This document shows positions 48,701-60,565 of a stretch of 64,000 nt of DNA, piece after piece. Source of the stretch: Tyto alba (Eukaryota > Chordata > Aves > Strigiformes > Tytonidae); contig NW_024881330.1 in NCBI RefSeq assembly GCF_018691265.1, positions 18,930,886 to 18,994,885 on the forward strand. Reading direction: 5' to 3'. How positions within the stretch are numbered: position 1 is the stretch's first letter; each line of letters opens with the position of its first letter. The translations under genes were made by a program, and so were the position numbers. The notes below the pieces were generated by a model. That model made no database searches and was not told the DNA's origin. It saw nothing but the letters and a program-made list of their open reading frames with translations.

Positions 48701-51700
48701 CTTCTTGGAAAAAGCAAATGGCTCTAGTAGTATTTAGACTGCATTGGTTTTATCTATCTGTAAACAGATTATGGGCTCTCAGGATAAATACCTACCTTAG
48801 TGATCACATAAATCACTTTTATTGGCAAATTTTATTGGTAGAGAAGCAAATAACAGCGATATTATTTTTAAAAATGTTTTATAAATCAAAGACATTCCTG
48901 ATTGTTATTTGTAAATATCCATCATACTCTCCATGAAAATAAATATAACAAAACTATGTCATTATCATGTGAATTTTCTATAACATGGTAAATACATGTC
49001 TTGCTTCCTAACTCATGGTGATTCAACAAGTTTGCCTATGACAGGAGACTTGAATAGGCATCAGAAGATGTATAAATATTTGCAACTAAAACAAAGTGGA
49101 TTACTACAGCTTTTAGGACAGTTCAAAATTGAAATTTATAGATTTGTATCCAGTTGTTTCACCTTAACATTTTACAATGTAGTAATAAATACTCCTCCTT
49201 ACACATTCTCTCCTGCTGTTTTTTTAATTAAAGCATTGGAAACCTGTGCACTACCTGTTTAACTTGCATCCAAGAACATCTTAGAATATCTTATAAAGTG
49301 AGATTTCTGGTTTTATTAAAATTTTGCTGTCTTTCCAGTTTTTCAGCAGTTCCTCAGCTGAAAGTAATATGTCAGAGAAGTCAAATTTGTCACCATTAAA
49401 AAAAAAGTTGCAAAGGAGTGAATGATATATATTTTTAAAAAAATGGATTTCAACATCTCTTTACAAATCTTCTGGGTTTTTTGGGAAAAGTTTTCATGTC
49501 AGAAACCACTGAAGAAGATAAAATGAAAGGCACATAATTTATATTATTTTTATTCTGTTTTTTAAGCCAACGGAAAAACTAAATTTCCTATATTTTTACT
49601 TTTTTTGGATCATATGAAAATGTGTTTATCTGTGCATGAGCTGTGAAATATGATAAATACTGAACCACAAAAACCTTACAGGTGATCCAAAATGTCAATG
49701 CTGACTGTGAAGAGCTGAAAAAATATATTAAAAAATCAAAATATTGATCAACAAAGAGATTAAATAATTTCGGTATACTTATTTTTTAGCATTAAACATA
49801 TTTTAATACTATATTTTTAAATTGCAAAAAAAAAAGTAAACCCACAGTACTTCAGTAAGATAAACTAAATTGAGCCTTGTGAGCAAATGAATGTTTACTG
49901 CATTTTTCTTCTCAGTAAAAGGTGAATAAAAGTGTCTTAATTCATGGCTACATTCATAAATTTGGACTAGCATTGACTGAAAATAGCTATTTTTAAGCCC
50001 CCAAATAATAAGGGAATTTTTTAGTTATAGCTGTTAGTCATTATTTGTTCACCCAGAAAGCATGACTAACATTAAAATTCATTTTATCTCTCAAATCAAT
50101 TGAATGTGAGAATTTTTATTGAAAAATATATCAGGAAACAAAAGTATTTGGTATGGCACTTGACTCCTTAATGATATTCCCTTATCACAAACAATTATGG
50201 GTCACGCTTTTCATGCTGATACACGGGACAAAATGTTGATGTGGTTTTATAACGCAGGTTCACTCAGTGTGACAGCAGTAACTCCAAGAAAGGGTCATAT
50301 TTATTAAAGTGTTGACCTTTCCACAATATCATTTAATGCAGAAAAGTTACATGCAACTTTTTTGGGGGTTCCAACTCTATACAATTTAAATATAAGAAAA
50401 GGGAACAATAAACATGACAGTGGAAAGGAACTTTTCAGTATAATTTAGTTTACACATATTTATTTTATACCCCACTCCCTTATCTTCTGCATGTATTACA
50501 TTAATATGTCAGAAGTCAGTCATAAATATGAGACCAAAAAGTAGTGGAAAATCCAGGATAAGTCACTTTATCTTGTATATAGAATGAACATGATTCTACC
50601 CTGCTGTTAATACCTGTCTGGAGACTTTAAAAGTTGCTGAGATCTCAAGTATTCAAAATGAGCTTTTCACTTCACAAAAGTCAATATTTCAATTAAAGTG
50701 CAAAATACCTTTCAGAGAAATCCATTGTGACCAATTACTTAGGTTTAGTTAAAACTTAAAGAAGTCTAATACTTACCAATTTCTTGCTAGTAGGGAGAAT
50801 GATGAGATAGCATCAATGAATAAAGGGGAAAGTATAAGATAGTAAAGAAATAGATGTTAAGTGAATTCACTGCAAGAAATAAACCTTTCCAGGGATACAT
50901 AAGCTCTACTGATATAATGAATTCATTTGCAGTTTTAATTTTTATACTGTTGCATTAGTATTCTAAAATGCTAAGAGAGAAAAAAAGTAAAAAAAAAAAA
51001 AAAAAAACAAAAACAAAAAAAAAGGTTACATTTCCAACAAGTAAACTTTCTAAGAAACATTTTAAGAAAAGAAAATTGGATGGTTTAAAATATGATGAGA
51101 AAAAAAAATTGCCACTCAAACTTTGTCAAATGAGTATAAACAATGTAAATGATAAAATAAAATACCATGCTTATATATATTTATCTCCTTTTTCCCCATA
51201 TATTGATAATATTTCTAGGTTAGTTAAAATCTGTTAGTTATATGTTCAGAAGGGCATTATAGAAACTTATAGATTGGTAATGTGTTTGTAAGAACACATT
51301 TTCTTCTTAATACTGAGCACAATAAGGATGTCACTGCTTCAGTAACCATAAAAACAGCCAGTGTAGCATTTCAGAAGGATTTGGCACACAATGTAAATAA
51401 ATCAAACCGGAAAGTAATCTTTATATATATGTCAAATGGCAACAATATGAACCTCCTCTCACATCTCTGAAGCAGAAATCATGTGAGGCTGTCTTTCCTT
51501 GTCTGGAAAACACATGTAAATCAATAGAAAACAAACTGTCAGGGCACCCTAAAACACTGCAGATCTTGTTATTAAATGTTACCAATTATGTACCTGTACA
51601 AAAAGATGGAGAGCACATATTTCCAGTAATTGATTTAAAATACTGGACAAAAGTAAGAAATCCTTCCTTACTAATCTATTGTTGATAAGGTAGCAGAGCT

Positions 51701-53730
51701 GGGTCTTCTATCATTAACATCAGGCTCTGAGGGAAGGGCGGGAGCGGGGGGAAGATATGTAGTAATAAGCCCTGAGGCTATTTTCTGGACTCTGGAAACT
51801 GAATTGCACTAATAAAGCTTTCCTGGTCATAACAGATTAAGTCTCCTGATTAATGTTAGCTGGTTTTGGCTCTACAAGCAGAAGACAATAAGGGCAAGGG
51901 CACAAGCACTTTTAAAAAACACTTCATGTATCCTCAGTTCTAGGGATTTTTAGGTTGAACTAATAATCAAATTAAAATTATCTCCCATTTATAGCTAAAT
52001 CCACTGATCCTTTCTCTGGAAAATCTTGCCCAGGGGAGATGAAGCAGAACCAAGCTGATTCTCTAACACTACAGTGCAGCCACTGACAGGGAAAAGGATG
52101 ACAATCTCATATCACAACCTCTTTACATTATCAGGAAAAAAGTAATAGAAAGTCTGCAATGAGGCTGTGGAGCTGGATTTGGATCTGTAGAAAACCTTGA
52201 AATTCACAAAGCCTGCTTAAATATTTGTTAATCATTTGCATAATGATGTGGTCAGCCATGGTTTAGTGATAAAACCACATCAGCTCAACAGTAACGCCTG
52301 GTAAACGACTTTTATTGGTACATCCATTTATTTATTTGTTTCTGTCCTCAGTATTACACTAGCAGTAAAATGATTTAAATCATGTGGAAATACCAATTTA
52401 TTCCTAATAGCAGCTGTAAAATATCTTAATAAGTATTGCCAAGTATTAGAAAATCTGAGTCATTACTGAGAATAACTTTGTGTGACCTATACTTGCAACT
52501 TTTAATTAAAGTACCTTCATATTAACATTATTTTGCATCATATCTCTCACAATATATTATTTTCATGACTTGTATGAATCATGTTATGTAAATTTATTAT
52601 AGATAAAACTTGTAAAGACCAATTAAATGTTCTAATCAAAAGTGTTTTCCTCAACTGACTTCCTCCTTTCATTCAGTTCCAGGGTCAGTTTCACTGACCT
52701 TCTTAATTCATGTCTCTTTTTCCTTTCATGACTGAAAAGTTACATTCTATCATAAAATATCTGATCAACTTTCCTTATGATGTCTTGAAACTTGGTTTAA
52801 TAGTTCTAATTCTTAGGACTATTTTACATCAGATTTATCTGTATTTTATCAGCTAAATATTTTTACATACAAATACTTAATGGTTTATCTAATGTAGTAG
52901 GGGAAAGCTCAGTAACCTTTTTCTCCAAGGAAAACTTTTACTGATATTACCTTCCAAAACATTAAGAATCTGACTCAATAATATACCACTGAAAACTGAT
53001 CAGTTACAAAACTAGTAACATATTTAATCCAAGAAATAATAGTTCAAGTCTGTAAAACTGATAATAATTATAGTTATAAAAATATTATACTTTTTTTTTT
53101 GCTACAGGAAAAGCTCAACAATACATGATTTTTTTTTAATATTTAATAGCATATTTCCTAGCTATTGATAGTGAAAGGAGATGATACTGACAATTTCATT
53201 CCTCATATGTGTGCATAGCACATTAATTTTGTGCAGCGTATGTATCATACCAAATTCTGAGCTGGTACAAATTGGGATGCCTCTGTTGATTTCAGTCAAT
53301 ATTGTGCACATTATTCTGTGCACTTCTCTATAACTTAATATTTTCTTAAAATATAAATTAACATATGCTTGGTTATTTTGTTCAGTGTGCTTATAATAAA
53401 TTGGACCCTTTGTTGATGAAAAGATTTTTTCTTAAAACTATTTATTTTTTTTTAATTTGAAAAGTACTTGAAAGGTACTGAATACATTTTTGAGAGCAAA
53501 TTAATTAGTTATTGATGATATAGAGATTTAAGTTTAATATATTTTCTCATTAAAACCTTAACTTTTTAGGTGTAAATTCCATGTCTTGTCAGGCTAAGCA
53601 AATGCTACTCTAAGTTCAATTTTTAGAACTTTTTCATGCTCAGAATGTAAACAAAAATTTATTTATTTACTTATTTAAATGCAGTTCTTCTCTTGTCTCA
53701 AGCAATACCATACCAGTATATACCACAGTA
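45763..53730. other. Long AT-rich stretch without a recognised gene
   Basis: No exon, RNA gene or repeat family was recognised apart from a short CR1 tail at 46730-46782. Homopolymer A/T tracts occur (47049-47069, 50988-51023, 53092-53100). Frames are below 90 codons and compositionally non-coding. The relative lack of transposon remnants over nearly 8 kb is itself notable. Confidence 0.55.
46730..46782 (+). mobile_element. Short CR1 3' tail
   Basis: CAAACCTGAACTATTCCGTG followed by ATTCTGTGAATG resembles the terminal CR1 sequence with its 8-bp ATTCTGTG-type end. It is only about 50 bases, so chance similarity cannot be fully excluded. Confidence 0.5.
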
Positions 53731-54740
53731 GTGTTATGTGTTTTAGGTTTGTGTGTGGTGGGATTTTGGTAATGGGATAGAAGATACAGGTGTTGCTCCT
53801 CTGAGAAGATTCTTGAATTTCCCCTAGCTCCAAGTCAGACCAGTCACTGGCCAAGGCTGAGCCAATTAGTGACAGTGTCTGCACCTCTGTGATAACGTAT
53901 TTAAGAAGGGGAACCTGGGAGAAGGAGTTGGATTTGTGAGGGAAATACCTATGCAAATACCAAGACTATTTGAAGAAAGGAGGAGGAGGAGGGGAATGTG
54001 TGATGGAGCAGAGACTCCCCTGCACCCTGTGGTGAGAGGGCAGGTTGTTTTCCTGCAGCCCATGGAGGTCACCAGTGGAGCAGATGCCCACCTGCTACCT
54101 ATGAAGGAGCCCACACCAGAGCAGGTGTCTGTGCCCGAAGAAGACCAGGACTCAGGGATGCCTGCACTGGAGCAGTCTGTTGAGGGGAGGACTGCAGCCC
54201 ATGGGAGGGACCCATGCTGGGGCAGTTCATGAGGAACTGCAACCTGTGGGAATGACTCACATCAGAGGTGTTTGTAGAGGACTGTCTCCCATGAGAGTGA
54301 CCCCACTCTGGAACAGGGGAAGAGTGTGAGGAGACCTTCCCCTGAGGATGAAGAAGTGACAGAGACAACGTGTGATGAACTGGTCACAACCTCCATTCTC
54401 TGACCCACTGTGCTGCTGTGGGGGAGGAGATAGAGAAAATGGGTCAAAGCTGAGCCTGGGAAGAAGGGAAGGGTGAGGGGAAGGTGTTTTTAAGATGTGG
54501 TTGTATTTCTCACTGTCCTACTCTGATTTGATTGGTAAGTTAGTGGTGGTGGTGTTCAAATTAAATTGATGTTCTTTCTTCCCAAATTGAGTCTGTCTCT
54601 TGCCCATGACTGTAATTGGTGAGTGAGCCCTCCTTGTCCTTGTCCTGATCCCCAAGCCTTTTGTTATATTTTCTCCTCCCCATCCCACTGGTGGGGAGGC
54701 GTGAGTCAGCAGCTGCTTTGCCCTCTGGGTTTAAACCACA
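53731..54740 (+). mobile_element. ERVL-type solo LTR, plus strand, with target duplication
   Basis: About 1 kb of the same LTR family as 44779-45762 in the opposite orientation. It has a TATTTAAGAAGGGG TATA box near 53899, purine-rich repeats at 53960-54330, and the end GGTTTAAACCACA. The flanks carry ACAGTA at 53725-53730 and 54741-54746, a 5- or 6-base duplication depending on where the LTR start is placed; the first T of the terminal TG seems lost. Confidence 0.85.
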
Positions 54741-54888
54741 ACAGTATGTTGAATAGGTAGGAAGTACTGTGTAGTTAATAAAAGAGGATAAGAGGATGTT
54801 TGAGATTTACCTGAATTGCCAAAAATACTGATCCACTTGAACAACACTTAAAAAAAAAAAATCAAATACATAGAATTTGAGCGAATTT

Positions 54889-54896
54889 TAAAAAAC

Positions 54897-54930
<34 letters not shown>

Positions 54931-55005
54931 CAAATCAAACAAAAAAAAACCAAACAAACAAACAAACAAACAAAAAAAAAAAACATGCAAACACAAAAAA
55001 AACCC
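54889..55005. repeat. A-rich (CAAA)n low-complexity tract
   Basis: About 115 bases of A runs separated by single C, directly left of element B. It ends in C-rich sequence that provided the target site. Confidence 0.85.
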
Positions 55006-55014
55006 AAGCCCCCC

Positions 55015-55483
55015 TGTTGGAGAATGGCTCAGAGACAAGGGTCCTGAGCCCACTGAGCAACTGTATGATCAGAGCCTGCTCTAGCTGCTGATGCTGAGCC
55101 TCACTAGGGTTTGCCTGCAGCTGCTCGCAGCTGCAGATACCTGAGGAATGTCAAGGACGCTTCAGCCCTGTGTACCGTGGTGTGTCGAAAACAGGTTAAG
55201 GGGAATTAGGAATAGTGGTCTGAGAAACCCAGTGTTATGATAACGGTGGTCTGAGAAACATTGTGTTACGGTACAGGATGCTGATAAGGAACTAAAAGTT
55301 GATGTTTAACCACAGGAATGAAGAAGTGCATAACAAAGACGTAACTAGCTAACTGGCCAATGATGAGCTATAATTTTGCAATATGTATGAGCTTATTAAC
55401 CATTGTATTTAACCACGTTGATAGCGGACAATAAATGAGACTTGCTGATGACCACCTGGTGTCTGCGTCTCCCTTCTCAGTCA
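55015..55483 (+). repeat. 5' LTR of element B (469 bp)
   Basis: Positions 55015-55274 match element A 3753-4012. From 55275 (AGGATGCTGATAAGG) the sequence is unrelated to A. It holds its own TATTTAA box (55406-55412) and AATAAA (55430-55435). The LTR ends CAGTCA here and CCGACA in the 3' copy. Confidence 0.92.
55406..55435 (+). promoter_or_regulatory. Element B TATA box and polyadenylation signal
   Basis: TATTTAA at 55406-55412 and AATAAA at 55430-55435. They differ in sequence from the element A promoter but are arranged in the same compact way, implying a short R. Confidence 0.7.
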
Positions 55484-55485
55484 AA

Positions 55486-55503
55486 TGGCGACCCCGACGT
55501 GAT
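55486..55503 (+). other. Primer binding site, tRNA-Trp type
   Basis: TGGCGACCCCGACGTGAT, two bases after the LTR, matches the tRNA-Trp primer site of avian alpharetroviruses at 17 of 18 positions (C for T at position 4). It is clearly different from the Lys-type site of element A. Confidence 0.88.
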
Positions 55504-55681
55504 CCTGTCGCTGTCAAGAAAACAGGGAGGCACGCGCCACGGTCGGTGAAGTAGTGTTGGGGCCCGACGCAACCGGGTCGGTGTCAAACGACGAAGGGAA
55601 GACACCCTCAGGAGCTACAGCGGTAGTCCCGAGCCATACGTGCTGCCGGAGCCGGAGAGTTGCAACAGCGCTGACGACACA

Positions 55682-55780
55682 ATGGACAGGCAAGCAGCAT
55701 ATGATTTATTTATATCCCACTTAGAAAGAAGGGGGGTGAAGGAACAGGGACCCTCGAGAAAAAGGGTCAACCGGGAATAA
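55682..55780 (+). pseudogene. Short Gag-start-like frame in the element B leader
   Basis: ATG plus 31 codons, then a stop. Residues 7-19 (YDLFISHLERRGV) resemble the start of the Gag-like protein of element A (residues 7-19, LDLLQRFLEKRGV). It is followed by purine-rich repeats of the GGGACCCTCGAGAAAAAGG type. It may be the Gag start of the virus that supplied B's 5' end, left behind when a second Gag start (56041) was joined downstream. The similarity is short, so the call is tentative. Confidence 0.45.
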
Positions 55781-56040
55781 AGGGACTCTCGAGAAAAAAG
55801 GGACCCTTGTTGAAGCGAGAATAAAGGGATCATTGAGACGAAAGGACCCTCGTGAAAAAAGGACCTGGCTGAAGGAAAAGGAGCAGTGTGCCGGGGGCAG
55901 CGACCGGCGGGCAAAGAGCGACCGAACACTGAGTCCATCGCATCTTGGTGTGTCGTCTCCGGCCTGAACCGATTGAAGTTCACCACTGCAAGGGCTACAA
56001 GCTGAGGGCTGCAAGGATATTATAAGAGGTATTAAGGTAC

Positions 56041-56847
56041 ATGGATTTTGAAGTAGCCCTAGATTTATTACAGAGCTTTTTAGAAAAGCGTGGGACAGAT
56101 AGTAGTTGCATGAAACAGCTAGCTGGTCTAGTGGCAACGGGCAAAACAAAAGGGGTGCTTTAAGGACTCTGATCTGTTGTTTGATGAAGAGGAGTGGAGG
56201 AGATACGGAGATATACTGTGGGATATGGTAATAGATGAGGATAAACTTGCTAAGAAATTAATGAAACCTTGAAGGGAGATAATCAATAACATTAAGCGCC
56301 ATAAGGTTGAGAAGAACTTGGCTGTTTGCTCCACCGCGCAAGAAGCCGCAGAGGAATCAGGCGGCGCGGGGGTACCGGGTGGAGCGGCGTGCCACCATAA
56401 ACTCTGCCCGCCCCCCCACCGTTCGGATGGTTCCGCCCCTGACAGCGCGTCAGCGTCTGACTCGGAGAGAAAAACGGCGGCTCTGTCCGAATTAAAGCAA
56501 CAGGGTCACACATCGGTAAGGGACAGTGACAAAGCCCAAGAACTTGAAAGAAAATTACAGAAGTTGAGCTACAGAACAGAACTCTGCATTTATAATTACA
56601 AGAAGAGGAAGCGCTGCCGGCAGCCCCGCCACACCCACTCCCATCACCTTTATCAGAACCAGCTCCGCTTTTAGCTCAGTCCCGATGGAGTGGGGTGATT
56701 CGTGATGCCTTGTTAGAAGGGGACTGGCATGCTGCTGGAGCGTTGGCCTGCACAGTAGTGACAACGAATGGGGGACACCTGGGAACTCAAGATCACAAGA
56801 TTCTCCTCGGGGGGTCTGGAGACTCCTTACGAACTTTACAACTCTGA
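56041..56847 (+). pseudogene. Broken Gag-like gene of element B
   Basis: Starts with ATG and is colinear with the element A frame (VALDLLQSFLEKRG near the start, EEEWRRYGDILWDM after the frameshift). Breaks: an extra G near 56150 shifts the frame, a TGA replaces a Trp codon at 56270-56272, about 540 bp corresponding to A 6085-6620 are deleted near 56322, and a 1-base loss near 56625 shifts the frame again. The matrix-like part differs from A far more than the part after the deletion joint. The capsid start (WSGVIRDALLEGDW) is preserved in sequence but out of frame with the ATG. Confidence 0.8.
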
Positions 56848-56858
56848 ACTGTCATTTT

Positions 56859-56980
56859 GGTGTTTCAACATCAGCACTGGTATCAAAAACTTGTTCATGT
56901 AGTATCAGGTTCATTGTATGGTGTTTCAACATCGACACTGGTATCAAAAACTTGTTCATATACTATCAGATTCATTGTAT
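56859..56980 (+). repeat. 61-bp tandem duplication shared with element A
   Basis: Same two-copy 61-bp repeat as at 7158-7279, with no difference seen by eye in the array. Confidence 0.88.
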
Positions 56981-57085
56981 GTTGTGGGTTCATTGCAATG
57001 TTTAGAACATAGCATGGTGAAACCTGTATTACATTTTGTATTGCATACTCTGTTGTTACAATTGCTGATACTTTTAAAACTGTAA

Positions 57086-57376
57086 AGATGGTTTTCTTGC
57101 TACATAAGACTGCATAAGATTGGAACATGGACTGACAGACTGGTTAGGAGACTTGGGAATTTGGAAAATGGACTGATGATGGTTGCAAATCTACAAAACT
57201 TGGAAATTACTGGGTGGCTAAAAGCTTTGTTGATGCATGGACTGGCAATGCTGATTGTCATTATGATTGTCATGATGGTATTGGGGTCTGTGTGGAAATG
57301 CTTTATGAATGCTATGATTCAAACGTTAAAAGGAGTCTGGATTGTCCAAAAAAGAAAAAGGGGGAAAACCTGGTAG
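57086..57376 (+). pseudogene. Env transmembrane remnant of element B
   Basis: Equivalent of 7385-7675, with the same hydrophobic segment, Cys-containing tail and basic end; only a few substitutions. The ectodomain and surface subunit are missing. Confidence 0.55.
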
Positions 57377-57733
57377 GAATTTTTTTGGAGGGGGGATCAG
57401 GGTTATGCACTGATCCTACAGGGTTTGGACAATCCAGGCTGGGTCTCTGATCAGAAAACTGCCACATGGTAATCCTGCCCTTGAGGTCACCTGGAAGGGC
57501 AAGAAGGAGGAAGTCAATCTAGTGCTTCCTCACTGTTTTGAATGCCTGGATGCACTAACCACAAAGTAGATTTAGTTTGTTCACGCGTACTAATGATGCA
57601 GACCTATCACAGCACTTCCGGGTGAGTGATAAGTGCCTTTAGCCAATAGATTGTAAGCCTGCATGCCTAAGTTGTGCCTTGTCATGTATTAAGAAAATCT
57701 TTGAATGAACGTTGGCGCAGGCTCTGCTCATAC

Positions 57734-57751
57734 AAAAAGAAAAAGGGGGAA
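57734..57751 (+). other. Polypurine tract of element B
   Basis: A5 G A5 G5 AA directly upstream of the 3' LTR. It is identical to the tract embedded in element A's LTR rather than to A's functional tract, which has one more A. Confidence 0.85.
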
Positions 57752-57752
57752 T

Positions 57753-58221
57753 TGTTGGAGAATGGCTCAGAGACAAGGGTCCTGAACCCACTGAGCAACT
57801 GTATGATCAGAGCCTGCTCTAGCTGCTGATGCTGAGCCTCACTAGGGTTTGCCTGCAGCTGCTCGCAGCTGCAGATACCTGAGGAATGTCAAGGACGCTT
57901 CAGCCCTGTGTACCGTGGTGTGTCGAAAACAGGTTAAGGGGAATTAGGAATAGTGGTCTGAGAAACCCAGTGTTATGATAACGGTGGTCTGAGAAACATT
58001 GTGTTACGGTACAGGATGCTGATAAGGAACTAAAAGTTGATGTTTAACCACAGGAATGAAGAAGTGCATAACAAAGACGTAACTAGCTAACTGGCCAATG
58101 ATGAGCTATAATTTTGCAATATGTATGAGCTTATTAACCATTGTATTTAACCACGTTGATAGCGGACAATAAATGAGACTTGCTGATGACCACCTGGTGT
58201 CTGCGTCTCCCTTCTCCGACA
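57753..58221 (+). repeat. 3' LTR of element B (469 bp)
   Basis: Same structure as the 5' LTR; about 3 differences (one near 57785 and two in the last 6 bases). It is followed by the right CCCCCC target duplication. Confidence 0.92.
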
Positions 58222-58227
58222 CCCCCC

Positions 58228-59214
58228 AAGGTAAAATATTTTAAATTCTTTAGTATGAAGCCACCTCAAAAACTTTTTACACTGGACACTGATCTGAAAT
58301 AGGCAAGACTTTCAGTAAGATGTAATCTTTCATTATAACAACTGCTATATTGGAGAAAAAGAACAAGCTCTTAAACACATAAAAGAACAGTCTGTTAGCC
58401 TGGAATGTTGCCTGTTCCCAACTCAAACAGTATTTTCTATTAGATGATCTGATATTATCAGATTAAGAAAAATTATGTTAATACTATCATAGATTTAGTC
58501 TCCTGGCCCAGCTACATGTGTAATTACCTGTAAATATAAGAAGCTATTTAGGAAATGTATTTGCCTTTTGGACAGCAAAAATGTAAATAGTGGGTTGTCT
58601 GTGTGATTTGTCTAAACTCTTACATCTAGAATAACGTGAAGTGAAATAAGTTTCTCTTGCCATATTTCTTACCAGGAAAAGTAAGACCTTCAGGCAATAC
58701 TTTATCTACAGAGGATAGAGTGATTATTTTTTGTCAAATCAAATAACAACTTTTCAGAAAACAGAGGTCTTAGTATGAATAGCTGGAGAGAAAATGCTTA
58801 TGGTGTTCTTGTATTTTAAACTGTTTGATAAGATCCGTGTATGTTCAGTTATTATGCCTTAATACACACATGAGAGTAGCTGGATTGTACATTGTTTTGT
58901 TAGCTCTTTCTGCTTCTGTTTTGTAGTTTGAACACTGCTGCAGCTGACCAGTCTATTGCCCTTGTAGCTCTAATGGCTCTGTGTCATGTTAAACAGATGA
59001 GTTACCCTTCCTCAGATGCTGAGGAAAAATCCATACTTTTGGAGTTAAGGTGAATGTCTTTTACCTTGTCTTTTTTTCAGCATCTGTTGCACCAAACTAT
59101 ATTGTGCACATTCAAACAGATCTCATTGTTCTCTGTGGGGAGGAACAGTTTTATAAAATGCTTGAGATGAAATATCAGATCAAGAGGATTATAAGGCTTC
59201 CATTCAATGAAAGG

Positions 59215-59247
<33 letters not shown>

Positions 59248-59995
59248 AAACACAATGCAGAACTGTATTTTGCCAATGAGAGCCCAAGGAAATGGATTTT
59301 CAGAGCGCCTGGATCCAAACACTGATATCATGAGGATACAATCAGAATTCTCTTATGACACTGTAATTGAACCTTGGTTTATGAGCAATGTCACCAAGTC
59401 AACATAAGACATCACAAATTGGAGAGTAGGCATGACTGTTTTTCAAGTGTAGCGTACAGCACTGAGCAGTGAAAATGTATACCCTGCATATTTGTAATGT
59501 AACATCAGCAGTGGTAACTTTCATTTCAAGAAACACAAAAATAGTAAGTTCTGAGCATATAGAGAAGGAGAAATAAATAAATGAAGTAAACAAAATAAAT
59601 TTTAAATGAGGCTGTGAGGTAGTTTAGCATCTTTGCCTATGATACATACACTGGCTACCCTGAACCTCTTTTGGAAAACTACTGAGAGACTTGGGAAAAG
59701 GGTGGACCAAGTGTACAGAAGAGTGGAAAATAAAAAAAATCGGAAGGGAAAGATCCCTTCTTTCTTGTCTGAAGAACATGTTGCCTTCACTTGCAGTAGT
59801 GGAAAACTTTCATTAACTTTTTTTTTTATAATAGTTTCTGTTCTTTGGCATAGTGAAAGAATTACAATGGCTCTTGTCCTATGTATATCATTCTGCCAAT
59901 AATTTCTGATCATGAGCTCTTCCACAGGGAGCTAAAAATAACTTTCATTTTTAACTAACTTTCCCAAGGTTACCAAGCAACACAACTTCAGCAAG

Positions 59996-60030
<35 letters not shown>

Positions 60031-60534
60031 AATCAAAACATTTTTAATATATAATTTGAATGGATTGTGTTGACCTTTTTACATTGTCAAGTGCACTGTT
60101 GGAAGTAATTCAGTGTTGTCACCAGTCATTTTGAAGCTTCATACTTTCATACGCTATCATTTGCAAAAATGAATAATTGTTCTATACAATTGTGATTTTT
60201 TTCTAAAAGCTGCTTTTTAAATGCCTCTTATGATAACAGTTTCTAAAGTTCAGCCCTCCTAAGAGCTGTCAAGAGATGAGGTTTTAAACATAATATTAAA
60301 AGAACATCAATGTATTCAAATCATTGAAAACAATTCTTATATTTTAAAATCTTTCTAAATAAAAGCTTTTTTCAAACATAAGCATACCACATACAAAAAC
60401 TCATGAGCTTAAAATGTTCCATAGAATGTCCTTGAAATATTAATGAAATATTTGATTCAAATGACCCCTGAACTTCTCATGAGACATTCACAGAAGCTAC
60501 ACAAGGAAAATAATATCCAAGAAACTTGATTTCC

Positions 60535-60565
<31 letters not shown>

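Larger units (their letters stand above)
55015..58221 (+). mobile_element. Element B: short chimeric non-autonomous provirus
   Basis: A 3.2-kb provirus with 469-bp LTRs and a 6-bp target duplication, CCCCCC at 55009-55014 and 58222-58227. The LTRs differ at only about 3 positions, so it is younger than element A. Its left 260 LTR bases and last 1.43 kb of internal sequence match element A. The rest of the LTR, the primer site (tRNA-Trp type) and the leader are unrelated to A. It has no protease, polymerase or intact env, and its gag is broken, so it can only move with help. Confidence 0.92.

Noticed and set aside
59050..59325. 91-codon frame with a preceding splice-acceptor-like sequence
   Set aside because: The end is translated poly-A (Lys run), and the rest has no recognisable domain or neighbouring exon.
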